From positions 406,416,959-406,480,958 of the forward strand of contig CM019063.1 in the NCBI GenBank assembly GCA_009667805.1: a stretch of DNA of 64,000 nucleotides. The letters are read 5' to 3'. The notes below the pieces were generated by a model. The model made no database searches and was not told where the DNA came from. It saw nothing but the letters and a program-made list of their open reading frames with translations. Positions 31,996 through 43,120 of this stretch are shown here, piece after piece (positions within the stretch are counted from its first letter, which is position 1; the number at the start of each line of letters is the position of its first letter). The stretch is from Leptobrachium leishanense. Lineage: Eukaryota; Chordata; Amphibia; Anura; Megophryidae. Both the position numbers and the translations under genes were made by a program.

Positions 31996-34262
31996 TCCAT
32001 GAGCTGGGGCATATCCATGTTTGAGCTGGGGCATATCCATCTTTGAGCTGAGGCATATCCATGTGCTGGGCCATTATCCATGAGCTGGGGGGCATATCCA
32101 TGAGCTGGGGCATATCCATGAGCTGGGGCAAATCCATGAGCTGGGGCATATCCATGAGCTGGGACATATCCATGAGCTGGGGCAGATCCATGAGCTGGGG
32201 CATATCCATGAGCTGGGGCAAATCCTTGTTTGAGCTGGGGCATATCCATGAGCTGGGGCAAATCCATAAGCTGGGGAAATCCATGTTTGAGCTGGGGCAT
32301 ATCCATGAGCTGGGGCAGTATCCATGAGCTGGGGCATATCCATGTGTGAGCTGGGGCATATCCATGAGCTGGGGCAGTATCCATGAGCTGGGGGCCGTAT
32401 CCATGAGCTGGGGCAAATCCATGAGCTGGGGCAAATCCATGTTTGAGCTGGGGCATATCCATGAGCTGGGGCAAATCCATGTTTGAGCTGGGGCATATCC
32501 ATGAGCTGGGGCATATCCATGAGCTGGGGCAAATCCATGAGCTGGGGCATATCCATGAGCTGGGGCATATACATGAACTGGGGCAGTATCCATGAGCTGG
32601 GGCAAATCCATGAGCTGGGGCATATCCATGAGCTGGGGCAGTATCCATAAGCTGGGGCAGTATCCATGAGCTGGGGCAAATCCATGAGCTGGGGCATATC
32701 CATGAGCTGCTGGGGTATATCCATGAGCTGCTGGGGCAGTAGCCATGAGCTGGGGCAATATCCATGTGCTGGGGCAATATCCATGTGCTGGGGCATTATC
32801 CATAAGCTGGGGCATTATCCATGAGCTGGGGCAATATCAATGAGAGGAGCTGGGGGCATAGCCATGAGAGGAGTGGGGCAAAATCCATGAGAGGAGCTGG
32901 GGCATTATCCATGAGCGGAGCTGTGGCAGTATATCCATGAGAGGAGCTGGGGCAAAATCCATGAGAGGAGCTGTGGCATTATCCATGAGAAGAGCTGGGG
33001 CAGTATATCCATGAGAGGAGCTGGGGCAAAATCCATGAGCTGGGGCAAATCCATGTTTGAGCTGGGGCATATCCATGAGCTGGGACAAATCCATGTTTGA
33101 GCTGGGGCATATCCATGAGCTGGGGCAAATCCATGAACTGGGGCAGTATCCATGAGCTGGGGCAAATCCATGAGCTGGGGCATATCCATGAGCTGGGGCA
33201 GTATCCATGAGCTGGGGCAGTATCCATGAGCTGGGGCCAAATCCATGAGCTGGGGCAAATCCATGTTTGAGCTGGGGCATATCCATGAGCTTGGGCAAAT
33301 CCATGTTTGAGCTGGGGCATATCCATGAGCTGGGGCAAATCCATGAGCTGGGGCATATCCATGAGCTGTGGCATATACATGAACTGGGGCAGTATCCATG
33401 AGCTGGGGCAAATCCATGAGCTAGGGCATATCCATGAGCTGGGGCAGTATCCATGAGCTGGGGCAGTATCCATGAGCTGGGGGGCAAATCCATGAGCTGG
33501 GGCAAATCCATGAGCTGGGGCATATCCATGAGCTGCTGGAGTATATCCATGAGCCGCTGGGGCAGTATCCATGAGCTGGGGCAATATCCATGTGCTGGGG
33601 CAATATCCATGTGCTGGGGCATTATCCATAAGCTGGGGCATTATCCATGAGCTGGGGCAATATCAATGAGAGGAGCTGGGGGCATAGCCATGAGAGGAGT
33701 GGGGCAAACTCCATGAGAGGAGCTGGGGCATTATCCATGAGAGGAGCTGGGGCAGTATATCCATGAGAGGAGCTGGGGCAAAATCCATGAGAGGAGCTGG
33801 GGCAATATCCATGAGAGGAGCTGGGGCAAAATCCATGAGAGGAGCTGGGGCAATATCCATGAGAGCTGCTGGGGCATATCCATGTGAGCTGGGGCATTAT
33901 CCATGTGTGCTGGGGCATTATCCATGTGTGCTGGGGGCAGTATCCATGTGTGCTTGGGGCAGTATCCATGTGTGTTGGGGGCATATCCATGAGAGCTGGG
34001 GCAATATCCATGTGTGAGCTGGTCTGGGGCAATATATCCATGTGTGAGCTGAGGCGCAATATATCCATATGTGAGCTGAGGTGCAATATTTCCATATGTG
34101 AGCTGGGGCAATATATATCCATGGGTGAGCTGCTGGGGGCAATATATAATTGTGAACTGGGGCAATATATCCATATGTGAGCTGGGGGCAATATATATCC
34201 ATGGATGAGCTGCTGGGGGCAATATATCCAGAGATGCTGGGGGCAATATATATCCATGTGTG
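31996..34262. repeat. 18-bp minisatellite (about 120 units) within hAT D
   Basis: Unit GAGCTGGGGCATATCCAT with variants: linkers AAAT, CAGTAT or CATTAT before CCATG, and insertions AGAG or CTG. There is higher-order structure. The block from about 32580 to 32990 recurs with an offset of 826 bp at about 33405-33815, matching unit by unit, including rare variants such as CCATAAGCTGG and GGAGCTGGGGGCATAGCC. Toward 34000 the units degrade into a GTGTGAGCTG/ATATATCC form. Long frames on both strands arise only because units are multiples of three without stops. Confidence 0.93.
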
Positions 34263-34438
34263 CTTTAACTGCCTTCGAACAGGCACCGTACTTGCTGGCA
34301 GTTGGCAAAAATTTGTGTGAGCATATGAGAGAGCTCCGCAGCAATAAACCTCACAGTAATGTGCGCTGTGTGTATGAGCATTCAGTGTTATATGGGAGTA
34401 CTGATTTAGGAGTAAGAGTAGTTAAAAAAAATCCGTAA
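34263..34438 (+). other. Open segment after the array, origin unknown
   Basis: About 55 codons open on the plus strand, including ALTAFEQAPYLLAVGKNLCE and VRCVYEHSVLYGSTDLG, with no repeat structure. It is not recognisable as part of a hAT transposase and could be captured sequence. It is followed by a hAT-type terminus. Confidence 0.3.
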
Positions 34439-34439
34439 A

Positions 34440-34500
34440 ACTCGGGGGGTGACACCATAAGTTACCGCACCGGGTGACACCAACCCTAGTGACGCCACTG
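34440..34500 (-). mobile_element. Nested hAT-type terminus
   Basis: Read on the minus strand it begins CAGTGGCGTCACTAGGGTTG and continues GTGTCACCCGG. CAGTGGCGTCACTAGGG is a typical hAT (Charlie-like) end. The opposite end was not found, so its extent is unknown. Confidence 0.45.
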
Positions 34501-35259
34501 TGGTCCACCCCTGCATTCTTCCACAATACCACAGAGGGGTTACTGTATGATAGTACTTGCAGGCCTTGCACCAAAAGCACAATATTTGGGTGCACTGCCA
34601 CTGACGCCTGTATCAGATTCATATCCTCAGAGGGGTTACGGTGTGACGGCACTGTTGGGGATGCTAAAGGACCAATTTTAAAGCACCTATTGTTACTTTC
34701 ATCCAAAGCCTGCATATATTTCACAATAATTTAGCCAAAAAAATCAGTAAACGTTTTCTGCGTGTTCGAAAATGTCTCCTCTTTTCATACAGACTGCCGC
34801 CCCAAGCAGTTGTTTATGGATAGATTGAAGGAAAAAGCATTTACCGTCATATGAAACGCCATTTTTTTGTTTTTAAGTGTTTCTATACATCCTAGAAATC
34901 TGCCAGTTCACGGGCAGGTTATGGGGACCTCCTAGGCACGATATTTGAAGGAATTTTTGGTTTTTATTTTTAACCCTTATTTCATGGAAAACTCACTGTC
35001 CCTTTAAAAACATTTTTTTTTTTAACTTTTTGTTCTTGTTTCCTGTCCCCCAGGGCACTACCCGGACCCCCATACACCTTTTATGGCAAATATGTAGCAT
35101 ATATGCCCTCTTGGAGGGCACTCTAAAAACCAAATTTTCAGCCCCAGTGACTTGCATTGGGTTTGAGTTCGGGTTCGGGTTCGGGCCCGAACAAATGGGA
35201 AGTTTGGGTTCGGGCTCGAACTGAACTCGGGGAGTGTTCGGCTCATCCCTAGTCCTGAA

Positions 35260-36900
35260 CACGAGAGGTGGGGGGTGTGCCTGCGGAGATAACGTCAGAT
35301 CATTGGCAGTAGCCTATTAACTGCTTGTGGGAGTTACCCTTTTCTTAAGCTGTGTAATTGTCAGCACATCTGTGTGCAAACGGAGCGCTCAGAGAGGGAT
35401 GGGGTGTTCAGATTGTATATAATGAATGCAATATAATGTAATATTGGGGGATCACAGCACTGTAGGGAAAGTTTAACAGTTGAAACTTACACAGTATCTG
35501 TATCTCTTCAGGGAACTGTCAGGGACTATAGCAAGGGCAATCTTATCTAAGCACTTTAGGGAATTTGATACAGACAGCTGGCAGCTCTGTGGGAATGTTG
35601 TCCTGCTGTAAAGAGCCAGAAATCACTCCCCATGGAAGCACGTCATACGGCATGCCAAAGCACTGATAGCAAATCGGAATTCAGGGAGCTTTCTTTTCAA
35701 TCATTTTTTGAAAAAAACTATCCGTCAGCAGTTTGGCTAACACAATGTATAGTCAGATTTGGGTGATCTTTCAAATGAAATAATGTTTTGGGCATAATTG
35801 CTGCATTTAAGAAGCATTACTATTTATCTGGTGTTATCTCCACTCTTTCATTAAAAAGAAAATGACATCTCATTGCTACTTTCAACTTTGCACGCATTCT
35901 TTGGTAGCCGTACCCCACTAACTATTTGTTATGCTAGTAGACAAAATTGTGGAAACCCTTTGCAAAATGTTTAGTTTTGAGGTTTAATGGCTCAAACATC
36001 AGTCTTTTTTACAATAATTTCATTAAATTCTATATCATTATATATCAGTAAAAAAGAAATTGAAACGTATTCTGGGGCAAAATTGTGGCTGATTGTTGCT
36101 CTCACTCTTAGCATGCAGCTCGTATAGCTCAGGTAAGCTCGACTGCTGTGGCTACTTAGGAATTGGACGTTACGAACTGTTACTTTAAGTATTCATTCTG
36201 GCAATGAGGAGGTTAGTAAAATATTATTTTGTCATTTTTCTTATCTCCAAAATATTGCTCTGATGGTTTCTTAAAACACAAAATAGCTTTTTGTTATATT
36301 TTTGACATGTTAAGTGGCCTTTCTGGCTTTTACCACATCACTCAGGAACATTCCTCACTTTGATCAACATATAGCACCACTGTCCCTCCTCTGTTAGGCT
36401 TTACATCTTTTTCATGGATTACAGAGGAAACGTTATATGGCTGTCGTATGTGATCAAGAAAATCTGTTCCATTTCATTGACCCATTCATGACCCTTCATT
36501 TCACACAATGCATTCCCTTCTCAGAACTTGATTTGCCTAAAGGAGATGTTTGTACAATGGTGAGAACCCATTGTGGACTTACTAGTAATTATCTCTTTAT
36601 ATAGCCAAAAAATGTAAATTGGTGTGGAAAACAACAGTAGTCACAAAGGAGCATGGTTAGCCATATGGCACTGTCAACCTTGTATGTTGTGTTGATGGGA
36701 AACCTAACTAAATAATGGCTCCAACACCTTGCTGCACAGCTCAACTGTGGGAACACGTTTAGAGTTGCCGAATGTACTAATTTTGTGTTTGATTTTCGAT
36801 GGATAGGTGTTACTAGATACTATACATTGATAAGATATATCTGTACCAATTCATTTTTGAGTTTATATACGGTACATTATGGTTTAAGATATTCTTTATA
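35260..36900. other. No gene or element recognised
   Basis: The first about 40 bp continue the L2 interrupted by hAT D. The rest is AT-rich sequence without coding frames of note. Frames around 36330-36600 show short protein-like stretches broken by stops that I cannot assign. Confidence 0.4.
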
Positions 36901-37065
36901 TATTATCTATAATATCTAGCATATATGCCCTCTTGGTGGGCACTCTAAAATTCAAACTTTGAGTCCCATTGACTTGTATTGAGTTCGTGTTTGAGTTCGA
37001 ATTAGAACTTTTGAAAAGTTCGAGTTCGAATGCGTACCGAACTCGGGGGTGTTCGGCTCATCCCT
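36901..37065 (+). mobile_element. 3' terminus of a BED-finger hAT, wrong orientation for its neighbour
   Basis: From TAGCATATATGCCCTCTTGG to GTTCGGCTCATCCCTA it matches the last about 165 bp of hAT D (35087-35251) on the plus strand. It directly abuts the minus-strand transposase remnant starting at 37066, whose own 3' end should appear here in the opposite orientation. Confidence 0.8.
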
Positions 37066-39577
37066 ACCTACCAGTGCCTGGAAAGGTGTTACACAAGTGT
37101 AGCTTTAGAGCGTCCTCAAGTTGTTTTATCCGGTCCTCCCTCTGTGCGGGCAGGATGAGCTCTGCAACTTCACCCTTGTATTGTGGATCAAGAAGGCTTG
37201 TCAACCAGTAATTCCTCCTCATCCTCCTCCTGTCTGATCTGAGGACCCGCAGGAATGCTGTCTGCATAAAGACTGGGGCCTTGAGAGCTAGGGAAGGCCT
37301 CCACTTCCTCCCGCTGCTCTGACTCTAGTGCCACATCTATAATTCCCTGCAGAGTGCGCTTCAGCAGGAACACTAAAGGAATTGTGTCACTGATGCATGC
37401 ACTGTCCCTGCTCACCATCCTCGTTGCCTCCTCAAATGGCGACAGTACAGTGCATGCATCCTTGATCATCAGCCACTGCGGGGGGGGACAAGTTGACCTG
37501 AACCTTTCCTTGTGCCATACTCACACAGGTACTCATTAATGGCCCTCTGCTGCTTGTGCAGATGCTGAAGCATTGCTAATGTCGAGTTCCACCTGGTTGG
37601 CATGTCACAGATTGGACGGTTTGTGGGAAAGTGGAATTCTCTTTGAATTTCTGCCAGGCGAACACTTGCTGGGAATGACCGTCTGAAGTGGCTGCTGACT
37701 TTTCTGGCCTGGCTGAGAAGCTCTGCCAGCCCTGGGTACCAGATTAGGAAATGCTGTACCACCAGATTTAGGACGTGTGCTAGGCATGGTACATGTATCA
37801 ACTTACCCTGGTGTAGGGCGGAGAGAAGGTTGCTGCCATTATCACAGACGACCATTCCCAGCTGAAGCTGGCATGGTGTTAACCATCTCTGCACCTGCCC
37901 CTGCAGAGCTAACAGAATTTCTGTCCCGGTGTGGCTCCTGTCCCCTAAACAAACCAGCTCAAGCACAGTATGGCATCTTTTTGCTTGAGCCATTGCGTAG
38001 CCCCTGCCACGCATCGGTTTAACTGCCACTTCGCCAGAGACATTGAAGGAGGAGGAGGAAGAGGAAGAGGTGGTGGAGCAGACAGACCTCATACAAGCAG
38101 CTTTCTGGAGGCGTGGTGGATGAACAAGCTCCAGCACAGAGCCCCATCCTGGATCACTCCCAGCTGCAAGCAGAGTTACCCAGTGTGCCGTGAAGGAAAA
38201 GTAATGGCCCTGTCCATTCTTGCTGGACCACATGTCTAAAGTCATGTGCACCTTGCTGCTGACTGCCTTTCCCAATGACTCCATAACATTGTCTTCCACA
38301 TGCTGGTATATTGCTGGAATGGCCTTCCGTGAAAAGAAATGGCATTTTGCAACCTGCCACTGTGGTACAGCACATTCAGCAAATTCACGGAAGGAAGCAG
38401 AGTCCACCAGCTGAAAAGGCAACAGCTGTAATGCAAGTAATTTTTCTAAGCTGGCATTTAGACGCTGTGCTTGGGGATGGTTGGGACTATATTTTTTCTT
38501 ACGCTGCAGCAGCTGGGGCAACGTAATCTTCAGATGGGATGCTGTCATATTCTGAGGAAGGACCTGGTACACCCATTACTGTAGCATCATCCCTGTCAGT
38601 GGAGGTTGTAGGCAATGACATGGCAGGACATATAGTGGGGGTAGAGACAGAGGAGGAGGACCTATGCAAAGTGTTGTGCCAACGGGATGAGTGGCAGGTG
38701 GTCATATGTCGCCTCAAGCATGAGGTACCCAAGCGTGGGATGTCTTTCCCACGCTTGATCCTCATCTGACATAGATTACAAATATCAACAGTGCGGTCTG
38801 CTGCACATTTCTTAAAGAACTCCCAGACAGCAGACTTCCTGTACATGTGCATTGAGACAACAGTGCTCTGCACCTGAGCAGCTGTGACTTTTGATGCCTT
38901 GGACTGGCTACGGTTGGTCATAGAGGACGTTCTGCCTTGTTTTTGTTGTGCCTCCTCCTCCTTCCTTGACTCCTCTGTTCGATCAGGCACCCAGGTGTAG
39001 TCAGTGACCTCATCATCGTCATCACCCCCTATCTCCTCGTCACTGGAGCCAACCTCGCAATATGCTGCAGCTGCTGGGGGAACATGAGTGCCAGTTCTTG
39101 TGTTCTTGTGTGTCACTGGCACCCCTCCCTCTAGGCTAATTTTACTCCCTTCCTCAACCTCAGAGTTTGAATCAGAGCACTGGAGTTGCTGCACATCCTC
39201 AAGCAGCATGTCACTGACACTGTCACTGTAGTCAAACAATTCAGCTGACTCCTCCGTGATGTTATGGCAGGAGTTACTGTGGACATGGAGGCTGAATTCG
39301 ATGTTTTGGCAGCTGAAGTGGACTGTATACCACTACAGGCCTGGCTGGCAGAGGACTCGGAGGATGAGGATGGCCTGGTTAGCCAATCCTGCAAATCCTC
39401 TGTATGTTGCTGCTGCTTGAGATGGCCAGCACCAGTTAGAAATAAGGACAAGCATGCCCCTGCAGAGGATGCACCACGTCCACGATGACCAGGGGCACAG
39501 CCTTCCGACACAGAGGCTGCTTGCCCTCTTATCTGTGTCTGGGAACGTCTGCCTGTCCTTTTTGGTCTTTCTGACAT
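37066..39577 (-). pseudogene. BED-type hAT transposase (second copy), frameshifted and truncated
   Basis: The start at 39577 gives MSERPKRTGRRSQTQIRGQA. A BED finger follows (VWEFFKKCAADRTVDICNLC, CLRRHMTTCH). The catalytic core has HMTLDMWSSKNGQGHYFSFT, VCDNGSNLLSALHQ, CLAHVLNLVVQHFL and CDMPTRWNSTLAMLQHLHK. It then reads DACTVLSPFEEATRMVSRDS and RRNYWLTSLLDPQYKGEVAE, segments that copy D has lost to its array. Frameshifts lie near 39240, 38530, 37480 (in a run of eight G) and 37205. The C-terminal dimerisation domain after KLHLCNTFPGTG is cut off. Together the two copies show what the ancestral transposase contained. Confidence 0.9.
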
Positions 39578-39724
39578 GGTGAGTAATATATAGATTAAAG
39601 ATATACAGAACTCTGATTCAACTCTGTTATAAAAATTGGAGATATGCAGAACTCTAATCTAGATAACACAGTTGAATCAAAGATTTCCAGAACTCTGGTA
39701 TAACTCAGTGAGACACCCTGATAG

Positions 39725-40510
39725 CTGGCAGCCAGTGACAAGACACAGATTAAAATTCCCAGAAACCTCCTATAAATCTGTGAGACCCCCTGATGGGTGG
39801 CAGTGACAAGACACAGATTACAATTCCCAGAAACCTCCTATAAATCAGTGAGACCCCCTGATGGGTGGCAGTGACAAGACACAGATTACAATTCCCAGGA
39901 ACCTCTTATAAATCAGTGAGACCCCTGATTTGTGGCAGTGACAAGACACAGATTACAATTCCCAGGAACCTCCTATAAATCAGTGAGACCCCCTGATGGG
40001 TGGCAGGGACAAGACACAGATTACAATTCCCAGGAACCTCCTATAAATAAGTGAGACCCCCTGATGGGTGGCAGTGACAAGACACAGATTACAATTCCCA
40101 GGAACCTCCTATAAATCAGTGAGACCCCTGAAGGGTGGCAGTGACAAGACACAGATTACAATTCCCAGATATCTTCTAGAAGTGAGACCCCCCCAATAGC
40201 TGCTGGCAGTGAGAACACACAGATTACAATAATTCCCAGATATCTGGTAGAAGTGAGACCCCCCCAATAGCTGCTGGCAGTGAGAACACACACATTACAA
40301 CAATTCCCAGATATTTTGTAGAAGTGTGACCCCCACAATAGTTGCTGGCAGTGGGAACACACAGATTACAACAATTCCCAGATATCTTGTAGAAGTGAGA
40401 CCCCCACAATAGCTGCTGGCAGTGAGAACACACAGATTACAACAATTCCCAGATATCTTGTAGAAGTGAGACCCCCCCAATAGCTGCTGGCAGTGAGAAC
40501 ACACAATAAC
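39725..40510 (-). repeat. Promoter-proximal tandem array in the second hAT copy (about 12 units of 65-71 bp)
   Basis: On the minus strand a unit runs TCTACAAGATATCTGGGAAT, then GTAATCTGTGTGTTCTCACT and GCCAGCAGCTATTGGGGGG. These align directly with the units of the array in hAT D (TCTACAAAACATTTGGGAAT, GTGATCTGTGTCTTGTCACT, GCCAGCAAGTATTTTGGGG). Two sub-blocks exist, one with CACCCATCAGGGGG and one with CAGCAGCTATTGGGGGG. Confidence 0.85.
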
Positions 40511-40556
40511 AGAGCAATCTCCTCTTAAAAAACACGTGCTGGGGCTGCGAGGGACG

Positions 40557-40566
40557 CCTTATATAG
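40557..40566 (-). promoter_or_regulatory. TATA-like box of the second hAT copy
   Basis: On the minus strand, CACTATATAAGGCG lies between the subterminal region and the tandem array, upstream of the transposase start. The equivalent position in hAT D reads ACACTTATAACG. This placement suggests the array is transcribed as 5' UTR rather than being purely upstream. Confidence 0.4.
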
Positions 40567-40859
40567 TGAGCTGTGGGACTTAGCTCTGTGAGCCCATGAT
40601 TGGGCAAAATTTGCCCAATCAGGACTCTGAGCCGTGATCGGCATAGTCTTGCACCTGTCTTGCACCTGACCTGTGGTCAGGGGCAAGGCTGTAGCCAATT
40701 ACAAGCTTCAGGCCAGTGGAAAAGTGCATTCTGGTCCATTGTGGTGCATTGTGGGTGAACTCGAACCGAACACGCGGAAATGTTCGGAGTTAGCGAACAG
40801 CCGAACGGCCGATGTTCGATGTGAACTCCGAACAGATCGAACCGAACAGCTCATCCCTT

Positions 40860-41228
40860 GTTGTGATACATATTGGCAGCTTTCCTCTGTATTTATTTTG
40901 GCATCTAGCCCTGCCTTTACTGTCTTGACAAACTGCTGTAAGCAATAGACCGGCAATAAGAATCAACACCTGGGCGCAATTCACTAAATGATGCCATATC
41001 CTTAATATGGCAAGTTGGTTCATATGATGGAAAATACTCTTATCAGATTTGTCTCCTGACTTTGATACAGACCTATCTTTTGTCTTGTATCTGTTTATTG
41101 CAAAAGAAAGAGAGGTGAAATGTGACAGAAGCCCCCTCCACCTTTTTATGACCACCCTATCAACCCTGGTGGACCTGAAATATTGCTGTTAATGATCTTG
41201 ATGCCATAAACTGACACTTTTTGTACTT
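40860..41228. other. No gene recognised
   Basis: About 370 bp between the hAT end and the CR1 3' end. GGGCGCAATTCACTAAATG at 40973 resembles the ends of the (T)ATTCAC-type MITEs (for example 61025), but no full element is visible. Confidence 0.4.
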
Positions 41229-41299
41229 AGAAACATAGAAAAATGTCGGCAGATATGAACCTTTCGGCCCATCTAGTCTGCCCAATTACATGGATACTT

Positions 41300-42088
41300 T
41301 ACCTGGATTTATCTTTTGTTTAGGATAGCCTTATGCCTATCCCATGCCTGCTTAAAATCAATTACTGTTTTGGCCTCTACCACTTCAACTGGAAGGCTGT
41401 TCCATGTATCGACCACCCTCTCAGTAAAATAATGCTTCCTGATGTTACTTTTAAACCTTTGCCCCTCTAATCTAAGACTATGTCCTCTTGTTTTGCTACT
41501 TTGTTTCCGTTTAAATATACTCCCTGCCTCTACCTTGTGGGATTCCCTTTACGTATTTAAATGTTTCTATCATATCTCCTCTGTCTCGTCTTTTTTCCAA
41601 GCTGTACATGTTAAGATCATTAAGCCTTTCCTGGTAACTTTTCTCCTTCAAGCCGTACACCATTTTAGTAGCCCTTCTCTGAACTCTCTCTAAGATGTCT
41701 ATATCCTTCTGGAGATACGGTCTCCAGTACTGCACACAGTACTCCAAGTGAGGTCTCACCAGTGCTCTGTACAGTGGCATGAGCACTTCCCTTTTCCTAC
41801 TACTAATACCTCTCCCTACACAACCAATCATTCTGCTAGCATTTCCTGCTGCTCTATTACATTGACTACTTACCCTTAGATCCTCTGAAATAATAACCCC
41901 TAAATCCCTTTCCTCAGATGTTGAGGTTAGGACTGTATCAAATATTCTATATTCAGCCCTTGGGTTTTTACGTCCCAGGTGCATTATCTTGCACTTATCC
42001 ACATTAAAACTCAATTGCCACAGCTCCGACCATTTTTTTAGTTTACCTAAAGCATTTGTCATTTGGCTGATCCCTCCAGGAATGTCAA
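41300..42088 (-). pseudogene. CR1 ORF2, C-terminal part
   Basis: Downstream portion of the CR1 reverse transcriptase. It includes WSELWQLSFNVDKCKIMHLG (the K-C-x-x-MH(L/I)G motif after the YADD box) and [19 protein letters not shown]. It continues with [19 protein letters not shown] and, after a frameshift near 41530, RVVDTWNSLPVEVVEAKT. Across the LTR insertion at 42089-46523 the reading resumes in frame from the FADD box. Confidence 0.88.
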
Positions 42089-42093
42089 CCCTG
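42089..42093. repeat. 5-bp target-site duplication, left
   Basis: CCCTG, identical to 46519-46523, flanks the LTR element 42094-46518. A 5-bp duplication is typical of gypsy integrases. Confidence 0.9.
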
Positions 42094-42953
42094 TGTCACG
42101 GTGGCAGTACCACCAGGCACGCACCACCCTATCCTTGCCCTCCGATCCTTGGAAGTGGTCGGTCTGTATATATATCCCTAAGAATATAACTCGCAGCAAG
42201 GTGAGGTCAAGGTTCCTGAGAGAAGCCCCTATGGGCAGAGATGCACTGTAAACGGCAAGGACAGGTGAAAGCAAAGGGTTAACAAAAGACCTCTGTACGG
42301 CAATACCAAAGATTCCCTGCACTGAAAGGCCGGTCTTTAGGATAGCCGGATCTAATCTAAAGGAAAGTATTACCTTGAAGCCGTACAGAGTCTTTTGTTA
42401 TATGCAGATGACAGGGTTACCTGGAAACGGTACAGGCAAGGAATATAGCATAGAATAGTCATAGAGGAAAGCCAAAGGTCATAACCAGAGAGAGTACGTC
42501 ATACAGGATACAGGAATCAGAACCAGAAGGGAAGTCAGCCAAGCCAAAATCAGTAACCGGAGAATCTGAATGGAACATAAACAGCAAAACAAAATACAGC
42601 AATAGACAGAACAAAATACACAGAAGGAACTGACATAAACTGGAACAGAAATAAGAGGCAATAACTGAACCAGGATAAACAAACGGAGGATATCAGGAAC
42701 ACAGCAAGGAGCTTTCAGGACACAGGATGCAAGGAGACCAGGCAAAGGAAAATGACCCAGCAATGTCTTATGGTACATAGCTCTAATATAGGCAGGGGAA
42801 TCAGGGCAAGGATCAACAGGTGAGCAGCACACAGAACACCAATTAACCCCTGGGAGGCCACCCAGGAATTGGCAGCAACAGAAACACAAGGGAAAAAACA
42901 CATATACAAATACAGAGGGCAGGAAGACAGGGTTGGAACGTGGGAACGTGACA
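42094..42953 (-). repeat. 3' LTR of the gag-only element
   Basis: 860 bp, beginning (plus strand) TGTCACGGTGGCAG and ending GGGAACGTGACA. It matches 45659-46518 over its whole length with four single-base indels (near 42339, 42735, 42768 and 42900). Confidence 0.95.
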
Positions 42954-42972
42954 GTAGCCCCCTCCAAAAAGG
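42954..42972 (-). promoter_or_regulatory. Polypurine tract
   Basis: The minus strand reads TTTTTGGAGGGGGCTAC immediately before the 3' LTR. This is the position and composition of the primer for plus-strand DNA synthesis in LTR elements. Confidence 0.75.
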
Positions 42973-43120
42973 TGACCTCAGGGCACCTAAAACAACAAAC
43001 ATGACAGACAAAAATCAGGAAAACAGATCACGAACACCAGTCACCAAAATCCATTGAGGACCCACTCAGTGTCGTCTTCCTCCTCCTCAAAACACATGAG
43101 CGCATTAGGGTCTTTCTTGA

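Larger units (their letters stand above)
28387..35251 (+). mobile_element. hAT element D: BED-finger transposon, 6.9 kb
   Basis: Ends TAGGGATGAGC and GCTCATCCCTA form an 11-bp perfect inverted repeat. They are flanked by an exact 8-bp duplication GTCCTGAA (28379-28386 and 35252-35259). In order it contains a CG-rich subterminal GAACACCGAAC-type region, a 70-80-bp tandem array, a transposase gene broken by frameshifts, an 18-bp array that replaces the gene's 3' third, and a nested hAT-type terminus. Last comes a 3' region ending in GGGTTCGGG-type subterminal repeats. Two more copies occur at 37066-40859 and from 63916 to the window end. Confidence 0.92.
37066..40859 (-). mobile_element. hAT element, second BED-finger copy, 3'-truncated
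   Basis: The 5' end is at 40859: read on the minus strand, AAGGGATGAGCTGTTCGG, with the terminal TAGGG altered to AAGGG. Inward there are the subterminal GAACACCGAAC-type region, a homologous GGGCAAATTTTGCCCAATC inverted motif, a tandem array and the transposase. The element breaks off at 37066 inside the transposase gene. No target duplication can be paired. Confidence 0.85.

Noticed and set aside
31922..34344. Several overlapping minus-strand frames of 170-297 codons rich in MPQLMD and PSSWI repeats
   Set aside because: They are products of the 18-bp array, whose unit is a multiple of three. The frames are parallel copies in different phases and begin and end with the array.
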